Origin: Bordetella sp. 02P26C-1
GTDB taxonomy: Bacteria > Pseudomonadota > Gammaproteobacteria > Burkholderiales > Burkholderiaceae_B
Assembly (NCBI RefSeq): GCF_009763255.1
Contig: NZ_WSJB01000018.1
Coordinates: 301,562-365,561, forward strand
Direction: 5' to 3'
DNA length: 64,000 nucleotides
The translations under genes were made by a program, and so were the position numbers. Of the stretch, positions 10,127 to 18,034 are shown one piece after another; the stretch's first letter is position 1; each line of letters starts with the position of its first letter. The notes under the pieces were generated by a model, which did no database searches, was not told the origin of the DNA, and was given only the letters and a program-made list of their open reading frames with translations.

Positions 10127-11416
10127 TCAACCCACCGGCAACAGGAACATCGCCGCCGCGACCGCGGTGGGCACCAGTGCGGATATCAACAGCTTGCCCG
10201 CCGAAATGGCCTGATCCGGAAAGAACGGCCGCAAGATTGCGTAACCCGCCGGGTTAGGCGCGTTGGCGATCACGGTCAGACCGCCGCCGGTCACCGCGCC
10301 GGCCACCAGCATGTATTGCCAGGCCGCGCTGGAGCCCTCGACCAGCGAACCCAGATAGGTCAGCGCCGCGTTATCCGTCACCGCGGTCAGAGCGGTCGCG
10401 CCGAAGAACAAAACGGTGGGCTCCAGTCCCCCCAGCAGATCCTGCAGCCACCATTTTTGTAGCCCGCCCAGCACGACCAGCCCCGCCAGGAAGAAGCCGA
10501 CCATCAGACCCTCGCGGATCAGCAGACGGTTCTGGTGACGCTCATAGGCATGCGCGAAACCGATGAACATCATCAGAATGCCCAGGAACACGGCGGGATG
10601 GTGCGCGGTCAGCACAACGCCCACCAGACAGAGCATATGCACAATAATGACGGGCCACGGCACGGGCGGACGACGCGAGGCCTCGTCCTCCGCAGCATTG
10701 ACGCCGCCGCCGGTGCCCACGCTGCGGCTCTTTAACGCATCGCGGCAGATCCAGGTCAGTACGGCGGCATTGAGGAACACCGCCACCATGGCGCGCCAGC
10801 CAAAGTGCGTCGCCATAAAGGCCGAATCCCAGCCAAACGTCGAGGCCACCATCAGCACCGGCGGAGCGGCGTAGGCCGTCAGTACGCCGCCAATCGACAC
10901 ATTGACGAACAGCACGCCGAGCGTCAGGTACTTAAAGCGCGTATTGCCCGCCTGACGGAAATAACCATCGCGCAGCAGGATGGCCGCCAGGGTCATGGCC
11001 GCCGGTTCGGTGATAAATGAGCCGGCCAAGGGCACCAAGGACATCACGACGAAGAAGGTCGCCACTTCTCGGCTCATGGGCAGTATCCGTGCAATCGCGC
11101 GCACCACCATGCCCACCAGTTCGAGTATCGGCCGGCTCGCGGCCACCACCATGATGGCAAATACGAATAGCGGCTCGGTGAAGTTGCGCGAATCCACATA
11201 CTCGATCGCCGTCCCACCGCCGCTCATGAGCGCCATACAGGCGATCAGCACGAACGCCCACACGCCAAACACCGCCTCCACCTCGGACAACATGTGCCAG
11301 ACGCCCGCGTGCGGGCCATTGCGATGCGCCAGACGCGCAAAGAAAGAGACGGAGAACGTATGAATCACCGCCACCGCGAACAAAATGGTGGCCAAAACCT
11401 CAGTGGTATGTGGCAT
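10127..11416 (-). CDS. Putative Na+/H+ antiporter (Na_H_antiport_3 family)
   Basis: 429 residues from ATG 11416 (MPHTTEVLATILFAVAVIHTFSVSFFA), with about eleven hydrophobic helices. Segments such as VVMSLVPLAGSFITEPAAMTLAAILL and FFGATALTAVTDNAALTYLGSLV, with conserved acidic and Asn residues inside helices, match the family annotated as putative Na+/H+ antiporters. It would exchange cations across the inner membrane. A TTG at 11464 in frame would run through a strong hairpin, so I prefer the ATG, with AGG about 9 bases upstream. It follows the lipid operon on the same strand after a 79-base gap. Confidence 0.82.
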   Translation of the reverse strand: MPHTTEVLATILFAVAVIHTFSVSFFARLAHRNGPHAGVWHMLSEVEAVFGVWAFVLIACMALMSGGGTAIEYVDSRNFTEPLFVFAIMVVAASRPILELVGMVVRAIARILPMSREVATFFVVMSLVPLAGSFITEPAAMTLAAILLRDGYFRQAGNTRFKYLTLGVLFVNVSIGGVLTAYAAPPVLMVASTFGWDSAFMATHFGWRAMVAVFLNAAVLTWICRDALKSRSVGTGGGVNAAEDEASRRPPVPWPVIIVHMLCLVGVVLTAHHPAVFLGILMMFIGFAHAYERHQNRLLIREGLMVGFFLAGLVVLGGLQKWWLQDLLGGLEPTVLFFGATALTAVTDNAALTYLGSLVEGSSAAWQYMLVAGAVTGGGLTVIANAPNPAGYAILRPFFPDQAISAGKLLISALVPTAVAAAMFLLPVG

Positions 11417-11438
11417 AAACAGGACCTGACAACGAAGC

Positions 11439-11461
11439 AGCGCGTCGGTAAACGACGCGCT
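11439..11461 (-). promoter_or_regulatory. Perfect stem-loop in the antiporter leader
   Basis: A 9-bp perfect inverted repeat, AGCGCGTCG-gtaaa-CGACGCGCT, lies 22 bases upstream of the antiporter ATG on the minus-strand transcript. No U-tract follows on either strand, so it is not a standard terminator. It may be an mRNA processing or attenuation hairpin separating the lipid operon from the antiporter. Confidence 0.45.
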
Positions 11462-11495
11462 CAAGAAAAACGATCTGAACTATAACCCGCCATGA

Positions 11496-12401
11496 TCAGA
11501 TAATCGCGGCGTCGGCAGCGGCCTGCGCTTGCGACTCGGCCTTTAGCTGCATCAAGAGACTATGCAACATCTCGGTGGACAAACCATGCAGCACCAACCG
11601 ATATCCGGCGCGCAAGGTCGACATGGGTACCAAGGGATGCTTATTGTTGACCAGAATCAGGTGCTGAGGCGCGCCGAGTATCTGCGCGGCGTAAATACCG
11701 ATCGTCTCATCGAGCTGCAGTGAATTGGCCGCGCGCCAGAAATCGTTATCGGTCAGCAGCAGCTGATAGAGCGGCGTGAACAACTCGATGGCGCTTTGCA
11801 AATCGAGGAAGTTGCGCTTGCGTTGCGGCATATCCTCCAGACGCAGCCCGGGATCGCGGATCATTGAAAAGTCGACGCGTTCAGGGGCCTGCATGTCGAC
11901 GCCCGCCTCGCGCAACGCCCCGTTCAACCGAATCACGAAGTTAAACAGATTGAGGTCATGCTTGACGAACATCTCGTCCTTCAGGTCCGCAATGCACTGC
12001 GGCGTGAGCGGCGTTGTCTCGACGCGAACGGGCGCGTTGCGACCGATGAAGGCGAGCACCTGCGCCCCGAGATGAAAGTGACGCAGGATCAGCCAATTGG
12101 CCTCGGGCGAGACGAAGTGCTCAAGCCCCCAGGCCAGGAAGCGGTGCAGGAATTTCGAATGCGACCACTTGCGCGGCAGGAACGTCTTGATCACCTGAAT
12201 CAGGATGATGAACGCGCGTGCCAGTGGCCTCAGAAAGGGCAACAGATACTGCCGCGATGCGCAACTGGAATCGGCCAGCCATGCGGCCTTGACCGCATCG
12301 GGCAATGGCGTGCTGCGATCCAAGTACAGGGCGAGCCAGGGGCTCGGGTCGGCCGGATCATGCTCGCGAGTCAGAAACTCGGGCGTGCGTTCAGACGCCA
12401 T
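11496..12401 (-). CDS. Conserved-looking protein of unknown function, last gene of the lipid-type operon
   Basis: 301 residues, family not securely recognised (databases may call it DUF6999; I cannot verify). Predicted mainly helical, with an amphipathic or membrane-associating stretch at about 52-78 (YLLPFLRPLARAFIILIQVIKTFL), a His-containing segment WLILRHFHLGAQVLAFIGRNAP and a later FVKHDLNLFNFVIRLN. No His-box, nucleotide-binding or signal-peptide motif is seen. Its ATG shares one base with the TAA stop of the KASIII-HDO fusion gene (TAATG), implying translational coupling. A role as accessory or partner protein in the same lipid pathway is inferred only from this coupling. Confidence 0.75.
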   Translation of the reverse strand: MASERTPEFLTREHDPADPSPWLALYLDRSTPLPDAVKAAWLADSSCASRQYLLPFLRPLARAFIILIQVIKTFLPRKWSHSKFLHRFLAWGLEHFVSPEANWLILRHFHLGAQVLAFIGRNAPVRVETTPLTPQCIADLKDEMFVKHDLNLFNFVIRLNGALREAGVDMQAPERVDFSMIRDPGLRLEDMPQRKRNFLDLQSAIELFTPLYQLLLTDNDFWRAANSLQLDETIGIYAAQILGAPQHLILVNNKHPLVPMSTLRAGYRLVLHGLSTEMLHSLLMQLKAESQAQAAADAAII

Positions 12402-14341
12402 TATTCCGACTCCATCACATGATGGAACTGCATCAGATACAGCGCCGCCGTGCGGCGCGCGGTGTCGACGATTTGCCGCTCGGCAGTGCCCCGATCATCG
12501 ACGTCTAGCGCCATTTCCACCGCCATCAGCCAGCGGGCGAGGTGATTCTGGTCGTTATGACCGTGATACTCCAGGAACCGAAAACGATCGGGCGGCAAAT
12601 GGAGGCTGGCTTTCAACAGCGGCAAAAGCGCCGGGACGATACGCTGGCCGGTGCCTTCGATAATGTAGATGGCGCCCAACAAGCCTATGGGATTCGGCGT
12701 CCCGGCCAGCGCATGCAGGTAGGCGTTCAATGCCTCGCCGCCAGGATTGCGGCGCAAGGACTCGATGTCGCTGATGGTGCCACCCGCATTACGGTAGTCC
12801 TCGAACAGAATCTGAAAGTCGTTCTGCTCTTCGCTGGCGTGCAGGCCGATCAGATCGGCCAAGGCCAGATAGGGGCCGCTTAACGACGCCGCGCCCTCGC
12901 GCATCCATTTGCTGCCCTCACGCACTTGAGGGATCCAGTTCTCCATCCACTGAAGATAGTCGGCCGAGGTGAAGCGACCCTCGCGCAAGCGGCGCACCAC
13001 GGCGGTGCGCCAGACTCGTGAGCGATAGGCATGCCAGATCGACGCGAGCTCCACTAATAGCGGCCGCAAACCCTGCGGGGCCAGATCCGGATCGTGCGGC
13101 GGCGCGAGCGTGTCGGCATCCTCGCTATGCACCGAGGCGACCACGGGTGCGGTGGCGTCGCTCGCCGCTGGCGTCGCCGCGGCTACCGCAACGGACGATG
13201 GCGCGCCCACCGCCTCGGCTTCGAACAGCATATACGCCGTCATAAAGCGCCCCGATTCGGGGATATAGCAGAACACTTGTTGACCAGGCTCGAGCGTATG
13301 CGTCTCCAGAAATTCCGCGAGCATGATCAGAATCGACGCCGCGCCGGTATTGCCCCGCCAGGCCAGATTGCTGAACCAGCGCTCGCGCGGAATCGCCAGG
13401 CCCGCCTTTTCCATCAAATCCGCCACGATGGGCATGAATTTTTCGGACGAGTAATGACACAGAAAATGATCGACCCGATCTGGATGCACCCAGCCATCGC
13501 GCACCAGCGCTACATACTCGTGTATGCCGATATCGAACAGATGGGGCAATAAGCGGATGTTCTGCCGCAGAGATAGCGCGCCGGCTTCCTCGGCCTCGGT
13601 CCACGAGGCGTAATCCAGATGCCCTTGCCCGCCTTCGGCCGGCAGGCCCAGCTGCATACAGACGGGGTAGTCACCGGAAAACGCGCGCTGATGAATCCAT
13701 TTCAAGCGCAGCCGCACGCCGGACGATGGCCCGGGCAATGCCTCACCGCTATTGCCCAGCAACAAGGCACCTGCCCCATCGGAGAGCATCCATCGCAAAA
13801 AGTGCGCATCAAAATCCGCGTCATAAGCACGCGAGGAAAAACGCGAACGCTTGAATAATCGCGACGGCATCTCGCTGGCGACTGCCAGCGCGCGTTGATG
13901 CGCGCCGAGCTCTATCCCTTGTGCGGCCGCCTGAATGGCCGCTACGCCGGCCGCGCAGATACCGTGCACGGAGAGCGTCTCCATGGGCGGTGCGGCAAGT
14001 TCGCCCTGAATCATGTTGGCAAACCCGGGCATCAGCACATCGCCGCCCGATGATCCACAAGCCAGCATCGTCACATCAGCCAGCGGCCGATCTTGACGCC
14101 GCAGGCAATCGCCTATCGCATGCGCGGCTTGCGCAGCGTTGGTCCACCGTGTGTTGCCCGCCTCGTCAATGGCGTAATAGCGCTGCCTGATGCCGTTCTC
14201 GGCAAGGATGCGTTGCTTGATCCTCCCCGATATACGGTTCAGGGGGGCGATATAGCGATCCATGTCTTCATTGGTCACGGCCTCGCCCGGCATGAAGTAC
14301 CCGGCGCTTTGCACATACACGCGATCAAAGGCAACTGGCAT
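12401..14341 (-). CDS. Fusion of ketoacyl-ACP synthase III (FabH-like) with a haem-oxygenase-like di-iron redox domain
   Basis: 646 residues, two enzymes in one chain. Residues 1-375 are a thiolase-fold KASIII with the complete triad: Cys129 (VHGICAAGVA), His296 (LCHYSSEKF) and Asn331 (WRGNTGAAS). An Ala/Pro/Ser-rich linker spans about 376-422. Residues 423-646 resemble PqqC/TenA-like iron-containing redox enzymes (HDO superfamily, which includes UndA), with His501/Glu504 in GLHASEEQNDF, Glu562 and a C-terminal H593-G-H-N-D-x-x-H600 cluster as candidate metal ligands. KASIII enzymes condense acyl-CoA with malonyl-ACP; HDO enzymes perform O2-dependent oxidation or decarboxylation. The product is unknown. 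It lies 23 bases after the desaturase gene in a four-gene operon. Confidence 0.85.
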   Translation of the reverse strand: MPVAFDRVYVQSAGYFMPGEAVTNEDMDRYIAPLNRISGRIKQRILAENGIRQRYYAIDEAGNTRWTNAAQAAHAIGDCLRRQDRPLADVTMLACGSSGGDVLMPGFANMIQGELAAPPMETLSVHGICAAGVAAIQAAAQGIELGAHQRALAVASEMPSRLFKRSRFSSRAYDADFDAHFLRWMLSDGAGALLLGNSGEALPGPSSGVRLRLKWIHQRAFSGDYPVCMQLGLPAEGGQGHLDYASWTEAEEAGALSLRQNIRLLPHLFDIGIHEYVALVRDGWVHPDRVDHFLCHYSSEKFMPIVADLMEKAGLAIPRERWFSNLAWRGNTGAASILIMLAEFLETHTLEPGQQVFCYIPESGRFMTAYMLFEAEAVGAPSSVAVAAATPAASDATAPVVASVHSEDADTLAPPHDPDLAPQGLRPLLVELASIWHAYRSRVWRTAVVRRLREGRFTSADYLQWMENWIPQVREGSKWMREGAASLSGPYLALADLIGLHASEEQNDFQILFEDYRNAGGTISDIESLRRNPGGEALNAYLHALAGTPNPIGLLGAIYIIEGTGQRIVPALLPLLKASLHLPPDRFRFLEYHGHNDQNHLARWLMAVEMALDVDDRGTAERQIVDTARRTAALYLMQFHHVMESE

Positions 14342-14364
14342 GAAAAGCGACTCCTCGGCTCTTT

Positions 14365-15303
14365 TTAAACAATGTGCTGCGGCTCCATGAAGGATTCGCT
14401 ACGGTAGCGTGACCAGATCAACGACAACACAAACACGCGAAGCATATACGACACCAGGCCAGGCTCGATCAGGCGCGGGTCGATGCGGTCACGGTAAAGA
14501 TTCCTGTGCAAGCTCTTAAGCTCGGACCAGTGCACACGACCGTGCTCGTGATGAGCGGTATGCAGGCCGATGTTAAAGAGCAACGGGTTGACCCAACCTT
14601 CGAAGTTGCGTGCGTAGGTAAGGCGGGCGCGACGATGAGGCCCTCCATCCGCATGAGCATGCTGAAGATAGTTCGTCGCGAGCAGCCAATGCAGGCCATG
14701 CAGTTGCGGCAAGATCACGAGGACGAACGCTTTGACGGGATCGATCACCAGCAGGCCTCCCCACAGACTCAACCACGCCGCATACTGCGCATAACAGTAG
14801 CGCGCCGCGCCAGGCCGATAACGCCGCAGCCTTGCGAGCCACCGCCAGAATAAAGGGTACAAGCTCCCCACCGCCTGAAACGGATGCCAGAGATAGCCCG
14901 CGAGGTGATTGGTATCGCCCCCACCATACCGGTACGTCCGCGCCAGATCCCGCCGTCCATGGGTGTGCCGATGATGGTTACCCATATGCGCGGGAAAGAA
15001 CACAAAAGTAGGATGACCCTGCAGCAACGTCAAGCACATATCTGTTACGCGATTGGCCCTGCGATGCCGCCACATACGCCGATGCGTGTGATTGTGATGC
15101 ACCACACCGATGCCCAGCGTTAAGAACAGCGTCAAGCCATAGAGCAGCCAGTTCAACCCGTATACCCATTGCCAGGCCATCAAACCAGGCAAGGCGGCCA
15201 TATAGGCCAGGCTTTGCACGTCTCGCCAGTTATGCAGCGCAGGCAATCCTATCCTGCCCTTGAGGCGCGATACGCACCGGGCAGCCCCGGTTACGCCCAT
15301 CAT
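14365..15303 (-). CDS. Membrane fatty acid desaturase (three His boxes)
   Basis: 312 residues from ATG 15303, which overlaps the stop of the upstream hydroxylase gene by ATGA. The longer open frame extending to 15477 runs inside that gene and is not used. The three di-iron histidine clusters of membrane desaturases are visible: HHNHTH at 69-74, HMGNHHRHTH at 106-115 and HTAHH at 248-252, separated by hydrophobic segments. Such enzymes insert double bonds or hydroxyls into acyl chains using O2 and an electron donor. No ferredoxin or reductase is encoded beside it. Regiospecificity and acyl carrier (ACP, CoA or lipid) cannot be told. Confidence 0.85.
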   Translation of the reverse strand: MMGVTGAARCVSRLKGRIGLPALHNWRDVQSLAYMAALPGLMAWQWVYGLNWLLYGLTLFLTLGIGVVHHNHTHRRMWRHRRANRVTDMCLTLLQGHPTFVFFPAHMGNHHRHTHGRRDLARTYRYGGGDTNHLAGYLWHPFQAVGSLYPLFWRWLARLRRYRPGAARYCYAQYAAWLSLWGGLLVIDPVKAFVLVILPQLHGLHWLLATNYLQHAHADGGPHRRARLTYARNFEGWVNPLLFNIGLHTAHHEHGRVHWSELKSLHRNLYRDRIDPRLIEPGLVSYMLRVFVLSLIWSRYRSESFMEPQHIV

Positions 15304-16082
15304 GACGAAGCCCGTACCGCGACGCCGACGCGGCGGGCACTGGCGTCCAGCTGCGCCGCTGCCGCATCGGCCTTCAGGCGGGTGCGAAACAACCGGTCCA
15401 TGAACGTGAACTGGAAACCGTAATTGCCGTGGTAGCACGCATGATGCAAATGATGCCGCCGGCTCGCCGCAAACCAATGCGCATACGACACGCGAGGAAA
15501 GAAGTCGTAGTTCGCATGCCCGACGCAGTTAAAAAACAAACTGAATAACGGCACCGAGAACAATGACCAGAAACTGAACTCGTGCAGCACCATGGGCAAC
15601 AGAATGACGTTGCCCAGCATCAGCGCTTCGATGGGATGAAAGCTGTACGTGGAAAACGGCGTGGTCACCACGGATCGATGATGGGGCAGATGAAACCGCC
15701 GCAGCCAGCGTGTATGCAAGAGCCGGTGATTGATCCAGAAATGGACATCGTTCCAGACGAGCAGCAACAGGATTTCCAAGAGGATCTGCACGGCCCCGGC
15801 ATCCGGATCCAGCCGCGCCCATCCTAGCTTGACGAGTCCCCATGGGAACACCATGCCGACTCCGAAGATCAGGATCGATACGCCAGACTGCATGAACTCA
15901 TGGCGCAGTTGCCCGGGACGCAACGGGCGCGGGTCCAGCACCGCGCCTATGCCCAGGGCCGGCAGCACATAGCGCGTCAACAGCCAAGTGACCGCGCCGA
16001 ACAACAGATAGATCCCGCCAAAGAACAGCAGACCCGCGACGATGACCTGCCACACTGACAAGGACTCAAAGGTTTGTGCCAT
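15300..16082 (-). CDS. Sterol desaturase / fatty acid hydroxylase family protein
   Basis: 260 residues from ATG 16082, preceded by GGAAG; an upstream in-frame start at 16151 would add a poor leader. The family pattern is present: H114/H119-x3-H123 (NHRLLH), H131-x2-HH (HLPHH) and a C-terminal HHLHH (210-214), with several transmembrane helices. These membrane di-iron enzymes hydroxylate or desaturate lipids; bacteria rarely make sterols, so the substrate is more likely an acyl chain or isoprenoid. First gene of the coupled lipid operon, 72 bases after the dapA-family stop, so it could also be co-transcribed with that gene. Confidence 0.83.
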   Translation of the reverse strand: MAQTFESLSVWQVIVAGLLFFGGIYLLFGAVTWLLTRYVLPALGIGAVLDPRPLRPGQLRHEFMQSGVSILIFGVGMVFPWGLVKLGWARLDPDAGAVQILLEILLLLVWNDVHFWINHRLLHTRWLRRFHLPHHRSVVTTPFSTYSFHPIEALMLGNVILLPMVLHEFSFWSLFSVPLFSLFFNCVGHANYDFFPRVSYAHWFAASRRHHLHHACYHGNYGFQFTFMDRLFRTRLKADAAAAQLDASARRVGVAVRASS

Positions 16083-16154
16083 GGAACTTCCATCAGCCTG
16101 ATACGGGCGATCCAGGATGGGCGCATCATAGCAATATGCGCCCGGCCGCAAGCG

Positions 16155-17069
16155 TCAGGCGGCGATCATCATGCGCTCTCGGGCAAAGTTTTCGTTCAAA
16201 ACCGAGAGGCAGGCATGCAGCTGCGCCTCGAGGGTCGCGCTTGCCGCTGGCATTGGGGCGCGCAGTTCCGGCGAGATCAGCCCTTGCCGCGCCAGCATCG
16301 CTTTGACCGGACCGGGATTCGGCTCGGCAAACAACAAACGAATCACGGGCGCCAACGCGTGAAACAGCTGGCGCGCGCGCCTGATCTGCTGCGCTTGCAC
16401 CGCCCGGTGCATCGCAACAAAGAGATCCGGCCGAATGTGCGCGGCCGCCGCGATCATGCCACTGCCGCCCAGACACAACGTAGACAGGGCCTGCAGATCC
16501 TCGCCCGCCATCACCTGCAAGCCACCGTCTGCGATCAACGCAACCGTCTTGTCCAGCGAACCACCACAGTCCTTGATCGCGGCAATGTTGTCGTGACGCG
16601 CCAAGGCGAGCAGCGTTCCGGTCTCGAGCGTCGCACCCGTGCGATACGGAATGTCGTACAAAATGAGCGGCACACGCGATGCGTCCGCCAACGTCTGGAA
16701 ATAGCTCAGCGCGCCTGCCTGCCCCGGCCGCACGTAATAAGGCGCGGGCGTGAGTACGCCGGCCAATGGGCGCGTGCCTAACGACGCCAGCCGACGCAGC
16801 ACATGCCCTTGGTGATTACCGGCCAAGCCCATGACGACTGGAATGCCTCCGCATTCCGCCAGCACGGTGTCCAGCACGGTCAGTTGCTCGTCTTGATCGA
16901 GCGAGGCGGCCTCGCCCGTGCTGCCGCAGGCCACGAATCCATCCACGCCCTGCTCCACGTAATGCCGGACCAGACCGCGCAGTGCGGCCTCGTCCACATA
17001 TCCATCGCGAAATGGCGTGACCAGCGGGATCCAGACGCCTTGAAAACCGGTTGATGAAGTTTCCGACAT
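16155..17069 (-). CDS. dapA: 4-hydroxy-tetrahydrodipicolinate synthase family (DapA-like)
   Basis: 304 residues of an (alpha/beta)8 NAL-family aldolase. Seen are WIPLVTPF, the substrate loop CGSTGEAASL, YDIPYRTGATL (active-site Tyr) and AAIKDCGGS with the Schiff-base Lys. Length and motifs fit DapA, which condenses pyruvate with aspartate semialdehyde in lysine and diaminopimelate synthesis, although the canonical GTTGE is GSTGE here. Other pyruvate-dependent lyases of the family are possible. AGGAGAG precedes the ATG. The upstream region contains unusual overlapping hairpins. Downstream lies the lipid operon with only 72 bases between. Confidence 0.82.
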   Translation of the reverse strand: MSETSSTGFQGVWIPLVTPFRDGYVDEAALRGLVRHYVEQGVDGFVACGSTGEAASLDQDEQLTVLDTVLAECGGIPVVMGLAGNHQGHVLRRLASLGTRPLAGVLTPAPYYVRPGQAGALSYFQTLADASRVPLILYDIPYRTGATLETGTLLALARHDNIAAIKDCGGSLDKTVALIADGGLQVMAGEDLQALSTLCLGGSGMIAAAAHIRPDLFVAMHRAVQAQQIRRARQLFHALAPVIRLLFAEPNPGPVKAMLARQGLISPELRAPMPAASATLEAQLHACLSVLNENFARERMMIAA

Positions 17070-17168
17070 GATGCTCTCCTGATGCAGTCAGACCGTGAAA
17101 GGAACCGTGCAGAGGAGCTGGGATGTCAGGAGGGAGTGTCGCCGCGCATCGGGGCCCGGCTTTGGCCG

Positions 17169-17226
17169 CTGTTCCGTCGCCCATCTGACGGAACAGCAGC
17201 TCCGGTCAGATGAGCGGCTGTTTTTT
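17169..17226 (+). promoter_or_regulatory. Three overlapping, mutually exclusive hairpins, the last followed by a T-run (attenuator-like)
   Basis: Hairpin A: CTGTTCCGTC (17169-17178) pairs perfectly with GACGGAACAG (17187-17196). Hairpin B: CATCTGAC (17182-17189) pairs with GTCAGATG (17205-17212). Hairpin C: ACAGCAGCTC (17193-17202) pairs with GAGCGGCTGT (17212-17221, one mismatch) and is followed by TTTTT on the plus strand. B excludes both A and C, the logic of an attenuator or of a small RNA terminator. No plus-strand gene reaches or follows it directly, so it may end an unannotated plus-strand RNA antisense to the dapA leader, or fold in the minus-strand leader of dapA. The rest of 17070-17414 holds no convincing gene. 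Confidence 0.5.
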
Positions 17227-17316
17227 GGATTTCAGGCACACGCAGGACGTCGTCGCGCACGAGGCGCGGTGATCGACGAAGGAGCGTATGGCTGAGGGCA
17301 TAAAACAGTAAAGGTG

Positions 17317-17330
17317 CCGGTCGTGACCGG
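17317..17330. promoter_or_regulatory. Palindrome CCGGTC-gt-GACCGG, possible operator upstream of dapA
   Basis: A perfect 6-bp inverted repeat with 2-base spacer. On the minus strand it sits just downstream of TTGTCA, a -35-like hexamer for dapA, which would put it in the promoter spacer. No good -10 at 17 bases is seen, so both the promoter and the operator role are weak inferences. Confidence 0.25.
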
Positions 17331-17414
17331 ATGACAAACGGCGCGAGCCGCAGGAACTGAAAATCTACTGGCCGCGCATCAGGCTGTCAACCGACACGGC
17401 GAGCATACGGTAAA

Positions 17415-17906
17415 TCAAGCAGCTTCGAGGCTTTCCAGGTACACCGCGCACAACGCCTCCATGCCCTGGCGGTCTTCCTCGTCGAAACGGCCCGGCTCGG
17501 GGCTATCGACGTCCCAGACGCCAATCAGTTGGCCGTCACGCACCAGCGGCACCACCACCTCGGAGCGCGAGGCGGCATCGCAGGCGATATGTCCGGGAAA
17601 CGCATGTACGTCGGCCACCACCTGCGTGCGCCGCTGGCTGGCGGCCGCGCCACAGACGCCCCGGTCCAGCGCGATGCGCACGCAGGCCGGTTTGCCCTGG
17701 AACGGACCCAGCACCAGCTCGCGGCCGTCATAAAAGTAAAACCCCGCCCAGTTGATCGTGGGCAGCGCCTGATACGCCAGGGCAGCGAGGTTAGCGGCGT
17801 TGGCGATGCGATCCGTCTCGCCCGACAGCAGCGCGCGCGCCTGGGCGGCCAGCTCGGCATAAAAGCGCGGTTTGTCGTCGGTAGGGAGTTCTGCGGCGGT
17901 GAACAT
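17415..17906 (-). CDS. msrC: Free methionine-(R)-sulfoxide reductase (GAF domain)
   Basis: 163 residues forming one GAF domain. Three cysteines, Cys75 (KPACVRI), Cys85 (RGVCGAA) and Cys109 (HIACDAAS), match the positions used by fRMsr enzymes, which reduce free Met-R-sulfoxide to Met in the cytoplasm. Other family marks are LPTINWAGFYF and VPLVRDGQLIGVWDVDSPEPGRFDEED. Transcribed on its own on the minus strand, divergent from the aminotransferase (about 130 bases apart). Confidence 0.92.
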   Translation of the reverse strand: MFTAAELPTDDKPRFYAELAAQARALLSGETDRIANAANLAALAYQALPTINWAGFYFYDGRELVLGPFQGKPACVRIALDRGVCGAAASQRRTQVVADVHAFPGHIACDAASRSEVVVPLVRDGQLIGVWDVDSPEPGRFDEEDRQGMEALCAVYLESLEAA

Positions 17907-18034
17907 GGGGAAAAAGTGTCTCTGAATCTCGTAAACAAAAAGATTTTAGGCCCAGGCATGGACGGACACGGCGACAACCCGGCGTTGTGGGACAATAATT
18001 GTTCTTTCTTACGTTCTTTCTGGCAAAGCTTTCC

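Noticed and set aside
17095..17295. A 66-codon plus-strand frame through the dapA leader
   Set aside because: It crosses the overlapping hairpins and T-run, has Arg-rich random-like composition and no ribosome binding site.
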